A stretch of DNA of 64,000 nucleotides, taken from positions 11,238,211 to 11,302,210 of the forward strand of contig CM075104.1 in the NCBI GenBank assembly GCA_037576195.1, read 5' to 3'. Below the pieces are notes generated by a model, which was not told the origin of the DNA, searched no databases, and was given only the letters and a program-made list of their open reading frames with translations. Below, in pieces: positions 1-12,444 of this stretch. This DNA is from Phytoseiulus persimilis. Lineage: Eukaryota; Arthropoda; Arachnida; Mesostigmata; Phytoseiidae. The translations under genes were made by a program, and so were the position numbers. The stretch's first letter is position 1, and the number at the start of each line of letters is the position of its first letter.

Positions 1-610
1 CGCATTGCGAGTTCTCCGCGGACCTCTGGTTCCTGTGAGAGCCTCGACACGAATCACTCTATCCTTGAGATTTATTTGGAATCGGACAGACTGCCCGTGT
101 TCCACAACCAGAGACAGCGTGATGTGTATGACTTTGAATAGATGTCTGTCCAAAAAGGTACCTCCTCCGATCCAATGTTCCCTTCAGAGACCGCAAAGAA
201 GCTGTCATCGACTCCATGTGTCCGATTCGATGTTGTAACCGCCTCATCCTTACGGTCCCTCAGAGATACATGAGTTCTTACAGCACTCTATCCGGAGTTA
301 GGTAAGCCTTCTAGGGCGGGATCTTGTCATAGGGCTGAATGTGGAGTCGACATGGACGCTTCATGTCCGAGCGGCCCATTGCCGCGAATCCTGAGGATTC
401 TGAGGGTGAACCCCGGTTATTGTTCGGGATCACCCTAGTGATCGAGTTCCGTCGATGAAGAGTAGCATGACGCGACCAATTTTTATTAGCGCATAACCGT
501 TGCATAATATTGCGTACAGAGAAAATGGAATGTGCAGGAAGCGTTCCAAATAATCGCGGCTCCGAGATCGCTGAGTGTTCACTTTGGCAGAGGTCGTCAG
601 AATGCCGTTT
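1..610. other. Unassigned left edge; contains the 3' flank of the SWT1-like gene
   Basis: No recognisable gene. The first 250 bases are open in short stretches on both strands; for example + frame 1 is open to a TAG at about 138. Neither reading resembles a family I know. An edge exon of a neighbouring gene is possible but unsupported. Confidence 0.3.
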
Positions 611-616
611 TTTATT
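611..616 (-). terminator. Poly(A) signal of the SWT1-like gene
   Basis: TTTATT on the + strand is AATAAA on the - strand. It lies about 195 nt downstream of the proposed SWT1 stop codon, a normal distance, and supports the last-exon assignment. Confidence 0.6.
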
Positions 617-808
617 CTTAAAAAATTTAATTTCTCAGTTCTGAAACCAGTGCCAAAAAAGTATAAAACGGGGAGCGAACGCGCGGCCTTTCCCGCGTTT
701 CATAACCAGCCCATATCCAAGGACCAGCCTCACCACTTAACGTGAAACGGATCTTGACTAGGAAAATACATTTCTCAATATTCACACCCGTGTATACCGG
801 ATGCTCCA

Positions 809-2900
809 TCATGAGCGCAGTTTTTCGTTCGATAGACGATGCAAAACCTTCTCGGTCGCCTTGCTCCGACATTGGACGATGGCCTCACGGAAAGCTTGGA
901 GCTGACTCCGACCATTGAGTAGAATATCACTGCGAGGGAAAAAAGAGCGGGCTGGATTATCGTCTTCGAGCTCATGCAAGTATCAAACTCTCTCAATGAT
1001 CTGAATCGACGCTAATGAAGGATTCTGACGTCAGATCCCACATGAATGATTGACACACGGGGGAGCTCACCTAGTACGATCATCCTGGAAGAACTGAACA
1101 ACTTCTTGCGCTGTGACGCTGAAATCGTGAGCGCAAACTTTGCGCAAGGTGTCGATGAATCGTTTCGCCACTGTTAGCAGCAGCTCTGGGGCAACGCTGT
1201 TACCGAGTTTAAGAAGACGGGAGTAATCCGCGTCTATTTGACCTAAAGTTTCTGCGAACTCTTTCAGAGTTGTGAGTTCAGGTTTCATGTCGGTCTGCAG
1301 ATTGGACCTCCATGCGTAGTCGACTCCACACTTAGAAGCCCAAGTTCCTGCAAGTGGGAGCTGTCTTGAGGCAGACTGCTGGAATCCTCGACATGTTTCA
1401 GAAAGTTCGGTCGGGAGACCCTCTCAAGACGAATGTCGGGACTCAGGCTCGAAGTAGCACATCGCGCGTCGCAGCGATCGAATCTCTTACCTGAAATATT
1501 GTGCAAGCCAATCCAGACTGTCTCCAGCATACGGTAGGCCGGATGCTGCTTGATGTCGTCTCCAGTCATCGGCCCGAAAGCCTGATGAGGTCGTTTGCTC
1601 ATGGAATCAATCTCCATGTCCAAGGTAGCTGAAAGCTTCCGCGACGAGCTCTGCCCCCGAATCAGAGCTCCGGTTGCAGCTCCATCCACGCTGCTCTTCT
1701 GATCCAATGTGGACTCGTCGTCGGTATCCATACCATCATCGTCATCATCCGAATCACAGTTGATCGCGGTTGACAAGGATTTGCGTTTGGTTGTGTTCTT
1801 TTTGATTCCGTCGCTCTTCTTGCGCTTCGTATCAACCTTCGCTACGATCTCTACTATTCGTTTCTTCTGTTTATCAGACATGCTGTCGAAATGCTTTCTC
1901 GTTCTGTTCTCCACTATACTAGAAGTCAAAGTCGCACCAGACTTCGCTCTCGGCGAGGATTTGAGGCCAGTGAAAATTCCTTTGCAGACGTTGAGGATCC
2001 TGGCGATAACTCGATCTTTCTTCAGCAGCTCGAGGATTGCGCAAACATAACGCAGAAATCTTTGGACCTCCTCGTATGCCAAATTACGAGATTTTCTCCG
2101 ACACTCCCTGATGAATCGCTCGCATCGGGTAATTAGTTCCGAATCACTAACTATCTTCTGCTCTTTCGCCTTCTCCATCAATCTGTAGATTATCCCATTG
2201 TTATTCGAAGTCAATTGGTCTTGCTGTTTCAAACGGAACCTCAGAGCGCACGTGAAGAGCTCCGTGCAAAACGCGAACAACTGCTGAGCGTGCGGACAGA
2301 GCTCTCTGAGGTCTTTGGTTATGAATCGATCCATCTCAGGTATGGCCTCGTTGAGTTTGCATATGAAGTCTAACGAAGACCACGTCGAAAGACCGTTGGC
2401 ACAAGCCTTCACGCTGAGGTTGTTGTCATTGGTGAGCAGGATAGCTTCGAAACCTATAACGGCGAAGGAACTGTTGATTCCGAAGACACTTGCCCCAGAT
2501 GAGCCCAAAATCGAAATCCAACATCACGACCTGAGGTTGTCGGTATCGGTTGGTTATCAGAATTGAGAATACACTCACCTTCTTCTTTGAGTTTCAACGC
2601 GGCACCCAATATGAGATCATCGTTCTTCTGAGTGACTCCGTCAGCCTGCGTGACTTCTTTATGGCCGATGACGCTCTGAGCCAACACTCGAGGATTTCTT
2701 TGCTTCATGTGTCGACATAGTAGCTTGTTTACGGGGGCTGCTGTGCTCCCCTGGTCCAGCTCTGTGAGCACAATGTATGGTATATACACAGTATAAGCTT
2801 GCGACGACTCGATCACGGCGCGCACCATAGGTAACGATCGTATCAGAACCGATGTGTCAGCCACCAAGAAGGTTTTGTGTGAATCCAAATCAACGGACAT
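809..2900 (-). CDS. SWT1: SWT1-like PIN-domain RNA endoribonuclease (four coding exons)
   Basis: Coding exons in transcript order are 2900-2579, 2453-1491, 1347-1071 and 929-809, joined in phases 1, 1 and 2. All introns are GT-AG, of 125, 143 and 141 nt. Together they give 560 residues. Residues about 10-120 form a PIN nuclease fold: VADTSVL (Asp15), TELDQG (Glu47), KNDDLILGAAL (Asp94/95) and LLTNDNNLS (Asp117) supply the usual acidic metal-binding set. The arrangement matches transcriptional protein SWT1, which clears defective mRNPs in the nucleus. The middle has a basic cluster (KRKKSDGIKKNTTKRK, a likely nuclear signal) and an acidic run (DSDDDDDGMDTDDE). The C-terminal third is predicted helical. 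Vertebrate SWT1 is longer, with more sequence before the PIN domain. Here ATG directly follows an acceptor-like CTTCCCAG, so an upstream exon, coding or 5' UTR, is likely. The PIN assignment is firm; the ortholog name is somewhat less so. Confidence 0.83.
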
Positions 2901-4890
2901 CTGGGAAGTAAGAGGAATCAAGTGAAATGAGAAGTCAAACATTACAAGACGAACGCTACCAGCCTCAGCGGTGCAGTCTGGGCATGACTTGCGCAAGCGC
3001 CAAGGCAATTCTTTGGTCCTTCAGGCGGCTGGGAATACCGCGATGAACAATCATTGACGTTCTCTGCGTAAACGTGAAAAGGTAGGCGGACCCTGAGTCT
3101 GCTCCCTCCTGTCGCGGGGAGTTGATCACGTCCGCGTCTGTACACCTATTCCCCGAAGCCGATGACTCCTTCAGAGGTGCCTACGCTGGGAAGTTCCAAG
3201 GAGTCAGCGAGCGCTGTTACGCCAGATGGAAGTGACCTGGAGTGGATCCCAGATCCAAGCTTTTTCCTCCCCGATCATTATCAGCTGTCATCACTGATGA
3301 CCATCGGAAAGGGAAATAGCTCAGTTCCCTCCGGTACAACTGTCGCGTCAGCTGATCGCGAGAGAACCAAGAGTTCTGGGGATTCGTCTCCGGGAGGAGA
3401 AACGGTAGCAAGAATTTAGACGTCAACCCTTCAGTATACCACTGAAGATACTCCTGGAGGTTCAGCGGTCCATAGTAGGTAGCCGTTGAAATGCTCACCA
3501 TCTTGATATCATCACTTGGTCGCGTAAGACTGAACGAACGAAGAGCCAGCTTCGAAGAACGGGATATTCAGAAGGAACTGCATGGCGCTTCACACATTCC
3601 CTGGAGGCCCGGACTCCACCGTGTGTTCGCGAAAATATGCTCTCATTGAACTTCTGCGCATCTCCTCTAACCACATTTCACAATAGATGCTCATGGTGAA
3701 AGCACCTGAAGGAATTCCATTTTGAGCGCGTGCGTCGTCAATGTGATCGCCATCGGGGAAGGATCCGAGAGGCGCGAGTTTTTGAAATCAGCGGAAACGG
3801 AGGTCCCGTGGAGGTCTTCCGTCGGAGAGTTCACCTTTCCTATGATCGCAGATGTGGTCGGCTTTAGCGGCGATCAATTCGATATGGCAGAGCACTAGGT
3901 GATGGCGCTGGCGGCACAGTCAGGGTCTCGGTCCCGAATTCCACGGGAACTCAACCTGGTTATGAGGGAGGTTCGCCGACAATCGCTTCCATCCGACTTA
4001 GCAGCTACGGAGAATGCTAAGCCTCTCCCAACATATAGACATTCGTTTTTGCTGATATTTCTGCAAGATTCAGAGGGGAGATGCATCCCAAGAGTCTTCA
4101 TCAGAGGGTACAGAGACAAATCCCTCACGGAAATTCGGCACCCGGCATTGCAGTCTCGCAAGTCTCGCGGACGTCCGTTTCCGAGCAGTGGATGTCGATT
4201 TGACTATCATCGACCTGTGTTAGTGTCCATGGATTTCGAGCGATGATGAGAACTGCCCCGAACAGCCGTTGATCGGCTCAAATCTCTTGACAAGAAGGGG
4301 ACTGTCCGCGGGAAGGCTTCCCTGGTCTATGAGAATCTCCCACGGCCTCCAAGGAAGCCGAGCTCCGAGTTCTCACTCCTCATGACGACGAGGATATCCG
4401 GAGAATGTTCTTGAACATCCGGAACGATATTCCAAAGCCATTTTAGGACCCAAGAGCTTGAAATGAGATCACACGGAGTTTTCCCTACGTCAATTCTTTG
4501 TCGCTCCCTGAGCCATTGCGAGGCTGGTATTTCCTTCTTTATGAGATCCGATAGGTGAATCCTTTGAATTAGAGCAGCGACTCAGAAGTCACGCACATCC
4601 CGACTCAGCACATCGATGGAACCGACGCGTGATCGCGAGCCGGATCAACATCGCAGAAAAACGTAAGCTCTCACCAGCGGGAGGCCTTTAACTCATTTCA
4701 GCTGTTCAACGTTGCTCACTACCACGTCTAGTCGGTACAGTTGTGGTGATATCCACGACCAGTTCATGGATGGTTCAGATCAATGACTGAAACTCGATTC
4801 GGATGATCACTCGGGCAAGCTCGATTCAGCTCCGCCTGATACGGACAAGCAGTGCATGAACAGTATTCACTGCTCCACACCTAAGGAACT
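2901..4890. other. Interval between the divergent SWT1-like gene and UBAC2; unresolved coding-like segments
   Basis: The two flanking genes point away from each other, so promoters for both should lie here. Three segments read like protein but match no family I know. First, a - strand frame open at about 3871-3706 ends at a CAG|GTGCTT donor and contains SADFKNSRLSDPSP. Second, the - strand frame 3501-3217 contains GPLNLQEYLQWYTEG. Third, a + strand frame at about 4334-4446 ends in DDEDIRRMFLNIRNDIPKPF and a TAG. The - strand pieces could be upstream SWT1 exons or a separate small gene. The + piece could be the last exon of a gene lying just before UBAC2. Confidence 0.3.
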
Positions 4891-6308
4891 ATGTCGGCAC
4901 CTCAGGGTTACCCAGAGACGGGAACTTTCCTTGGTGAGCAAGCTTTTGAGTCGGACAATAGAATGGAGTGCAATAAGAGTTCTCGAAAATCGGGAAACGG
5001 GAATCTAGGGAGTTTCTCACTTCAGTATAGATGTCATGGGACTCGGATCACCGATTTAATTTTTGCAGAGAACATTCCGGTCTCATCCGGACTCGTGGTC
5101 TCCATGGTGCTAATGAGAACTCTGATCCCATTGTTCGGTGTTCCCACCAGTTCAATCGAATACAAAACGGACTCCATAATAAGCGAAGGACAGGTGAAAT
5201 GCTTCATTTATGATGATGATTGTGGTATACGGCATCGAAACAAGCTCATAAGAGCGAGAGCCTCCCGGTCTCGCGAAAAAACACAACGAACTGACTCGGT
5301 ATGTCTCCAGGTGTGGCGCATCTTCACTTCGAAGTTCTTCTTCACCGAAACCAGGGACTTGATAAGCGCCGGCTTACTCCTTTTTTACATGCGCGGCGTC
5401 GAGCGACGTTTCGGCACGGGGAAATTCGTCGAATTCCTCCTCGGGAATTTGATCCTGACCTGTATTGTTGAATACGGCATGATATACCTGCTCAATGCCG
5501 TCGCGCCGGATTATCTTCCGTCAGTGGTACCGCCAGGGCCGTTCTTCGTCTTCTTTCCGACGATACAGCGATTCGTTTCTGAGTTTCCTCCAGTGTCGAG
5601 ATCATCTTATGGCTCTGATACGCCACTGATCACACCACTTCTCCTTTTGAGCACTGTCGGTATTGATTTAGCTTTTGCACCGGCGCAGATTTATTTTCCG
5701 ATATTCTGCACGCTTCTCGCAGGCGCTCTACTGAACGACGATTTCCTCTGTCTGAAAACGTGAGTAAGTTGCTGTTTCGCTCTATATTAGAGCTCCGGGA
5801 ACGAGTGGTTGAGGACCGTCTGAGTAAGAATCGTGGCCTCTGTGGATGCCCGGCTAATGAATTCACACGGAAGCTCTTCCATCCACAGCTTGATACGCCT
5901 ACCGAGGAGTCTCTTTCCAAAGCGACCGTATGATGTGTCGACTCGGAAAATCGGAGCCACGATCGAAGCTCAGCGGAGTATGCACTCGGAGTACCTCGAA
6001 CAGCAAATGATCTACAGCACCAGCGTGTTCCGGACACCACGGAATGTGGTTGCCCCGCCAGAAGAACTTGTACGCTTTGGAATCTGGAACCGTACCCTGA
6101 ATATATTTATTCGCTTCTTGAGCATTCACTTCTCTGTGAAATCCCAGTTTTCTTCATCGTTCGGTTCCGATCCACAATGTAAGAACTTCATACGTTCCAG
6201 GTGACGCAGTTGACGGAGATGGGGTTCAACAGGGAAAACGCGATCCGAGCTTTACAAACAACGAACAACAATCTACAGATGGCCACCAATATTCTGTTGA
6301 ATCAGTGA
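4891..6308 (+). CDS. UBAC2: UBAC2-like ER rhomboid pseudoprotease with C-terminal UBA domain
   Basis: Coding exons are 4891-4933, 5069-5193, 5311-5759, 5889-6069 and 6201-6308, with introns of 135, 117, 129 and 131 nt and every phase matching, giving 301 residues (human UBAC2 has 344). The order matches UBAC2: an N-terminal hydrophobic helix (SGLVVSMVLMRTLI), then VWRIFTSKFFFTETRDL, the conserved RGVERRFGTGKFVEFLLGN block (human: RIFERRYGSRKFASFLLGS), further membrane helices, KIGATIEAQRSMHSEYLEQQ, and a closing UBA domain with EMGFNRENAIRAL and NNNLQMATNILLNQ. UBAC2 is a catalytically inactive rhomboid-like protein of the ER membrane that binds ubiquitin and partners UBXD8 in lipid-droplet and ERAD control. 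The rhomboid catalytic Ser and His are not expected and I do not see them. The exon-4 donor CTT|GTACGC is weak but is the only one that rejoins the frame. The gene is convergent with RPS17. Confidence 0.92.
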
Positions 6309-6534
6309 GAGCGAGCGACAGAAGATACGGGATCCCTTCCCGAAATAATCTGGGGAGTCGCTGAAGCTGATCGCGCGAGTCGACGCGATCGAGTCCCAAC
6401 GGACGTCCGCCTCTTTCAGCGGAGTGTAATATATGTACAATATGCAAGTAGTATGAATGAGAAACCAGCCGAGGTTCTTCTTGGAGCTCCCGTATCGGGA
6501 CAATCGGATGACATGATAGGGAACACCGTGTGAA

Positions 6535-6540
6535 AATAAA
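6535..6540 (+). terminator. Poly(A) signal of UBAC2
   Basis: AATAAA lies about 227 nt after the UBAC2 stop codon, within GTGTGAAAATAAACC. It is the first canonical signal downstream on this strand. Confidence 0.65.
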
Positions 6541-6995
6541 CCAGAGAGCCGAAGAGAGGGTTTTTCATTCTGAGAGTTGCGATGGGGTGAGATATTGAGT
6601 GTTCTGATTTGGGAGCCCTGTCGTCATTGATGTGGAGGATTCGGATGTAGGTATGACCCTAAATGAAACTTGGGGTGACTGGAAAACTCGGAAGATACTC
6701 GAGACATCAAGCTCCCATTATTCACTTCAGTTCGGCAAATCTCTAAATTCAAACGACGAGTGGGAATCCCGTATGGGCACCTGAGCCCTCAAGGATCAGA
6801 ACATGGGGGAATCGAAACTAGCCGACGCCCAAATCATCGTCAAACCCACCCGACGAATCCAAATTCCAGGTTCAACGATTCTGGCCACCTCTGAAGATGG
6901 TAAATTTGGACTTTTCCACTCTGAAAGCTTTGGAGCTGTCTTAGGAACACACAGAGAGAAGAGAATTCTGATTCCCATCACACTTCCGCCCAGAC
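6541..6995. other. Short interval between convergent UBAC2 and RPS17
   Basis: About 450 bp separates the two poly(A) signals. It has short open frames only, and I see no conserved motif or repeat. It is best read as shared downstream sequence. Confidence 0.5.
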
Positions 6996-7001
6996 TTTAT
7001 T
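6996..7001 (-). terminator. Poly(A) signal of RPS17
   Basis: TTTATT on the + strand is AATAAA on the - strand. It sits 8 nt past the RPS17 stop codon, giving a very short 3' UTR, as is common for ribosomal protein genes in compact genomes. Confidence 0.7.
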
Positions 7002-7009
7002 TCTGCACA

Positions 7010-7762
7010 TTAGCGACGGAAACCGTTATTCTGGGCACCGATCGTTTGAAGGCCAGGGAGATCGTGCATGTCGAGAGTTTTCAACATTTCCACGGTATCG
7101 GCGTCGACCTCGAGTGTATCGCGCTCAAGGCAAGAAACTTCGGGCACGTAGTTGTCTCTGCGCTCCATTTCTTCCTCCTGAAGCTTGATAGAGATGCCAC
7201 GAACGGGCCCACGCTCCAGGCGCTTCATCAAGTGGGTGACGTAGCTGTAACCAAGGAGAACAGTGTTAAGCAAGATTGACAGAAGAATCTGGTTTTGGTC
7301 AACCACGTTTCCAACATGATGCCGTTGCTTTTCTCCACCTGCACGCACTCGATCACAAGATCTGCCCCCATCAGAGGCCCCGACAGACCTCAAATCTCTC
7401 AAATGGAGGCAGATAAATCATACACGGACTCTATATCGTACGATCCTTTCAGGGTGGGCGCAGGACGCCTTGCCCAGTGCTCGGCTATGAGCTGCTTGAG
7501 CGCCACATGGCTCCTAGTTTCGAACACTTTCTAGACCTCAATCACGGTGTCGAATCGTATTTCTCTGAGCAAGCTCAACTGGAATTCAGAGTCCGATCTC
7601 TACATACCCAGCGATTTTGTTGCGAAGAGGCTTTGACGGAATGGTAGCGATTTCTTCGCACACTCTCTTGTTCGTGTGGAACTCGAGTGTTAGCTTCGTG
7701 TAGTGCTTGTTGATCATCAAACGAGCGGCCTTCTTGACGGTCTTAGTACGCACACGACCCAT
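7010..7762 (-). CDS. RPS17: 40S ribosomal protein S17 (eS17)
   Basis: Two exons, 7762-7608 and 7244-7010, are joined in phase 2 across a 363-nt intron with GG|GTATGT and TTACAG|C borders. They encode 129 residues; animal RPS17 is about 130-135. The start [14 protein letters not shown] is the universal N-terminus. [12 protein letters not shown] and [19 protein letters not shown] are diagnostic, followed by [17 protein letters not shown]. The protein belongs to the head of the small ribosomal subunit. The C-terminus ([14 protein letters not shown]) is shorter and more divergent than in insects or vertebrates, which is usual for this tail. Its poly(A) signal is almost directly after the stop, and it is tail-to-tail with UBAC2. 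Confidence 0.98.
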
Positions 7763-10406
7763 GATTGACGATTTTTCGATGGAATTAGACTTCTCACAGC
7801 CTAAAATCGAGAGATTTCACAGTCTAACAGCCAAAACGTGGCTTAGCTGGAGCTCCGGCAAGCGGAAAAAGGCATTTCGAAACCGGAACACCGCCGATGT
7901 TTGTTATGTCTGGCCAGCAGACGATGCGCGCCAGAGTTCAAATCCTCCGCGCTCGCTTGTAAGCTCACAGCCTAGACCGATGATTCGAGAGCGATGACGG
8001 CGTAAGGCTTTTTCAAGGGCGGATGACAGTTTTGTACCTTTCTATCCTCACATTCCCATATCATTGAATAGCGGTAAACTCCGTGTCTGGTGAGGTTCAG
8101 CAGATGCTATTCTTAGGCTGATGAGAGCATGCGAAAAGGAGCGAAACGGAATTCGCTCACAGCTTCAAAGCGAAAACCGCAGCTTTCGATAAATGAGAGT
8201 GAGAATTTCGAGATTACCGCGTCATCTATCGTCCCTCAAAGATGGGCTTCGCTCCTCCTCAGAGCACTCAACGTGGAAGTCAGTATCTCTTCAAGGAAGA
8301 TATTCTATTGGTCCCACTCTGCCGGTTCTTTGCGCCCGGCTTCACTCGCTGTAAGCAGTCGCTGACCCCCACATGAACGACATAATCCACGTCGGCCCAT
8401 GGGACAAGCATTTCGCTCCGGGAAGAGGGGGGAGCGCAGAGTTTGCATCATCGGCGCACCACATCATATTGGTTACGTTTAGCGGTTGGATCGTTGAGAA
8501 AGTGAGGAAGGCGAGTTCATGCTCGTGGTATTCACGTCAAGAAAAAAAATGGGACACCCTCGTATCGTCTAACTCGTGAAAATATCTGGAAGGTTTTCTG
8601 TCCTGCCTTGAGTGCGATCTGTGATGATTTGTCATCGCCCTCATTTGTTCCCACGACCTGCCGATTGATTCCGACACAAGTTACTGTTCGGGCTGAATGT
8701 TTCAGAGTACCACCATGCTACGGATGAGCAATAATTTAGATTTCAAACGTTGCATCAAATCTGGATCATCTCATCGAGAGGGAAACCATCGAGCTCGTTG
8801 AGGACGATCGGATCTCGACGAGGAAAAGTTTTGTGTTCCTTGTCAGGTATGTCTAGTAATCGAAGGCGACAGTTAATTCCACAGAATCGCCCGAAGATTC
8901 GAGCACAGAAGCTATCGATCATTCCACAGATCATCGATCTCAAAGCCTCATCGAGCGCACTTCAAGAGGTTCGGTTCCCGACTGAAGATGACTTCATCCG
9001 TTTACTTGATTCAGCTGAGACAAAGGTGTCTGAAGTGCGAGGCTGTTGTATCTGGCCAGCTCTGGATGTCTGGCAGGTCAGCGATGCGAAACCGAGCACT
9101 CTGGCCGAAAATCTATTCCTCAATTTCTCAGTACATCAACAGAGAACAGTTTGACCGGAGAAGAAATCCAGTTTGGGTAGCATCAAGTTCGTGGCCGAAA
9201 TAACTCCCCAACCACTCCGTTGCGTCCGTGGATTGATGCCTTCAGGAACAGGAAGGCTAAACTCTTCTGAAAACCTCGCCGATATGTTCGCATCGTCAGC
9301 TTCTTCCTGGGAGAAGGATGAACAATTCCCATTGATTCGTGAATGGAGTCAATTGATGAAAAGGCTCATGATTATCGCAAACTCTGGTCCACTGCGAACC
9401 ACTGGAAGTCAGTTCCTGTAGGTCATTATGGAAGCGATTTCATGGACTCCATCCGAAGATACTCTGCCTTCAACACGGATCATCGCTCCCGGGTCTCCGT
9501 CCCCTTTCCATATGTAGCTACCACTTCTCATCCGGCAAACCGATTCATGAATCTCATCCTCATCAACTTTTCTCTCCACGTGTTCTTTGGGAAGGTTTTT
9601 GTCTAAGAGGTCACTGCATCGAGTTAATGTGGGTCTCTACAGGTTGGATGTAGTATCGGATGGGGTTAGTGGAAGGAACTTTCTCACAATCCCAAGAGCT
9701 TGATCGAATTCCTCGGGGTTTCTCATTGAGATTGCGTTCGGGAAAATAACTTGAGTCACAGTCCATATGGGACTACCCAATCGTTTCCCTGGATCCATAT
9801 TGCGAGTATTTCCCAGCACGCCTGGGAATGTTTTCCACCTCCATCGAGGAAGCAAAAGCTCGACCTCATTCAGCCTGTTCTATAGTCATGAGGCTATTCA
9901 GCACTTCGAGAGAAACCTCCCATCATGGGAAGTCCTCGATGGCTAGCTTGGCATTCTGAAATTCCATAAGTTTCTCGTCAGTCGGTATCGAACGTTCCTG
10001 GGTTGATATCAGGAGGACAGCGCTACGACCCCATCTTGAAGCTCTCCGAGTCTTCCCTCCGGAGGAGAACAGGAGTTCGAGCGGATGTTTTGAGCACGGA
10101 AAGGTGCCCACACACTCTGCGACGGAACGAGCTAGACTCTATGTCTCTGGATGAAGTTCCGACATGATATATGAGTCTGAATTCAGATTCGCCGCGAGCT
10201 CGAATGAGCTGACGCCGACGGACGTCGCGGACTAAACGCGAATGGCTGGGAAACTAGGCGTGGGCAATGCCTATCAGGCACACTGCGGGAAACGATAGTT
10301 CGGCTTGAACCTTTTCGTTCGATTCTAAGACATTAAACTCGGCGGGACGACCAAACTCAGATCGAGCGAATTCGGAAACTTCGCGACTAACCATCTGCCT
10401 GTCAGC
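7763..10406. other. Unassigned region downstream of RPS17's 5' end; one coding-like + strand segment
   Basis: The RPS17 promoter must lie at the left end. At 8885-9010 on the + strand, after a good acceptor (TTAATTCCACAG), a frame contains PQIIDLKASSSALQEVRFP and DDFIRLLDSAETKVSEV. It is preceded by a frame with HLIERETIELVEDDR that ends at a CAG|GTATGT donor at 8846. The two do not join in phase, so no gene model is offered. Another open stretch at 9343-9606 begins MESIDEKAHDYRKLWSTANHW, loosely reminiscent of large motor-protein tails but too short to claim. The rest shows only chance-length frames. Confidence 0.25.
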
Positions 10407-12444
10407 TCAGTCGGCGCTCCTTAGTACCTGAGAAAAATTGGTTTTAGGGGAAACATTTGCTCGCTCCGAATGCCATCCCGAAACGGAATTTTCATCAGTT
10501 AGAAAAACTCGATGATACTCCTGGCGGTGCTCGAAGCGAGCCAGAAATAGTTCGCGCCTCCCCGAGTGCCTCTTTATAACCATTGCTGGATCGGAACATA
10601 AGAAGCTATAACAGCAGTTTTTTGTTCCCATAGAAGCTGAAGGGCTCAAGGCGAGAAAGGCTAGAATTAGAAGCATAACTTATGGCCCATAGCTGGTACC
10701 GTCATCTGCACCAGCATCAGCCTGATTGAGCTTGCCTGCCTGCTCGCCTAGATGTCTGGCCGTCCGCTCGTTTGCTCCACGCACTGGATGTGACTCATCC
10801 CAGCAAACAAAGCCAAGGCTGAATTCAAATGCATGGGGATGGCTTTCCCGCTTATGTCGCCTTGAGTTTTTGTACCAGCATCCAAATGTGCCAGCCTTTT
10901 ATGCTCCTCTGAAACCGAGCTTTCGGCATTCTACTTTCAAAGCTCGCACTCACGTATCCTTGGTTCCACACACGGCTGCTCCTAACGGCCTGTTCTCCCA
11001 GTAGGGTTGAAACGACAGCGAGGAAATATTCTACGAATTCAAGACAATATTATGGGAAGACTCCAAGAATTGCACACCAGCAAATCCCGCTCCGGGAGGG
11101 GGGAAAAAGAGGCGGTAAAATTCCCTTGAATTCGTATCCTAAATTCTCTCGGAATGGAGTTTTCTTCATCTCAAAGTCACAGACCTGTGAGCGACAACGA
11201 CAGCATTGAGCTCTTCGGTTCCCAAATCAGCTCGAATTTTCGGCTACACCTGACGATCGTAGCCGACTGGGATTCGCAGTGCATTAGATGCCACGTGAAC
11301 GTAGTCTTCTCTGATTCAGGCTCCGAGACGATGTTCGATCCGACTGATTCTCTGTCAGGAACTTCCGAAACGGTCGATAAGGCACGGCAGATCCGTTGGA
11401 AAACAGCACGGAACGAGAGAAACAGAAGTATCCGGTGAACAGGGACGTCTTGCCACTCGTTGAGGCAGGGCAGACAAATGAAACCACAAAACTGCTGAAA
11501 CGACTTGGGGACTGATTGCGTATGAATTATTGTAATGTCGAATACGTGCTCTGCTATTTTCACGAAGTCTTTGAGAGAACCAGGAATCCCTTGTGTCGCA
11601 GTTCGATTGAAAGCGTTTTGAGATCGGGTGATACCGATGTCCATTGAGGTGTGTTACCAAAGGCTGAAACACCCGACCGCTGGTTGGACTTTTCGCAGAA
11701 AACAGCCTCAAGCAGCATTTCGATGAGGTAAACAAGGAAAACGGAGTGAAACTCTGAACCGTCTCACAAGACCCTACTATGATCGACGTTGAATACAATC
11801 ACGATTCATCGACTTCGGCACAATGATTCCCGCGACCCATCTGGAGCAGTGCTAACGATTGTTTCTGGATCATTTGACGAAGATTCGTTCGATATTTGAT
11901 CAGCGTCAACGCGCCAACAAGTAGCCGTCCCCCGGCGGAGGAGCTCAATATTATTCATGGAGGACGCGGAGGTATGGTGAAAGGCTTGCCTAATCCGGTT
12001 TTCAAGGTTAGCGTTGGGAACAGGGTTTTTTTTTCATCCGATTTTCAAGTGAGCTTAAGATCAGCGAGTCTGCCGTCAGCAGTTGAAGTCGCTGGATTGC
12101 CGCTTGGCGAGCCCACTGGCGGCTTGGCTGCCGAGCTGACTGACTGGCTGTGAGCCACGTTAATGTTATGCGGAGGAGCGGACTCCGCCCTCCGAGCACC
12201 CCAGCGAGTGAAGAGCGAAGTGTTGGGGTCCCTTCCCGCTTTGGTCCACCCCACGATGTCTCTCTTCGATATTGGAATTCGCTCCGATTCCTTCTGCTGC
12301 CGCCTCACTGCTTGCTTACTTTCATACAATCCAAACATACTTCGGCCGTGGAAGCTTGATGTATATTTCAGCAGATCGAGATATATTCCATTGCGGTCCC
12401 CGTGTTCCGCTGTGTCTGTCTTAGTGGCTGAACACATGCTGTGG
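10407..12444. other. Unassigned region
   Basis: Open frames here are of chance length. A - strand frame at 10676-10407 starts with a signal-peptide-like stretch (MLLILAFLALSPSASMG). Another - strand frame at 11644-11177 has 155 codons. Neither resembles a known family and neither has convincing flanking splice sites. No repeat or mobile element is seen. Confidence 0.3.

Noticed and set aside
3425-3450. TTCAGTATACCACTGAAG, reminiscent of the Hox miRNA iab-4/iab-8
   Set aside because: The similarity is limited to TTCAGTATAC. The site lies far from Ubx near SWT1 and does not reproduce the mature sequence or hairpin.
6803-7279. 158-codon + strand frame over RPS17
   Set aside because: It is antisense to RPS17 exon 2, which is unmistakable.
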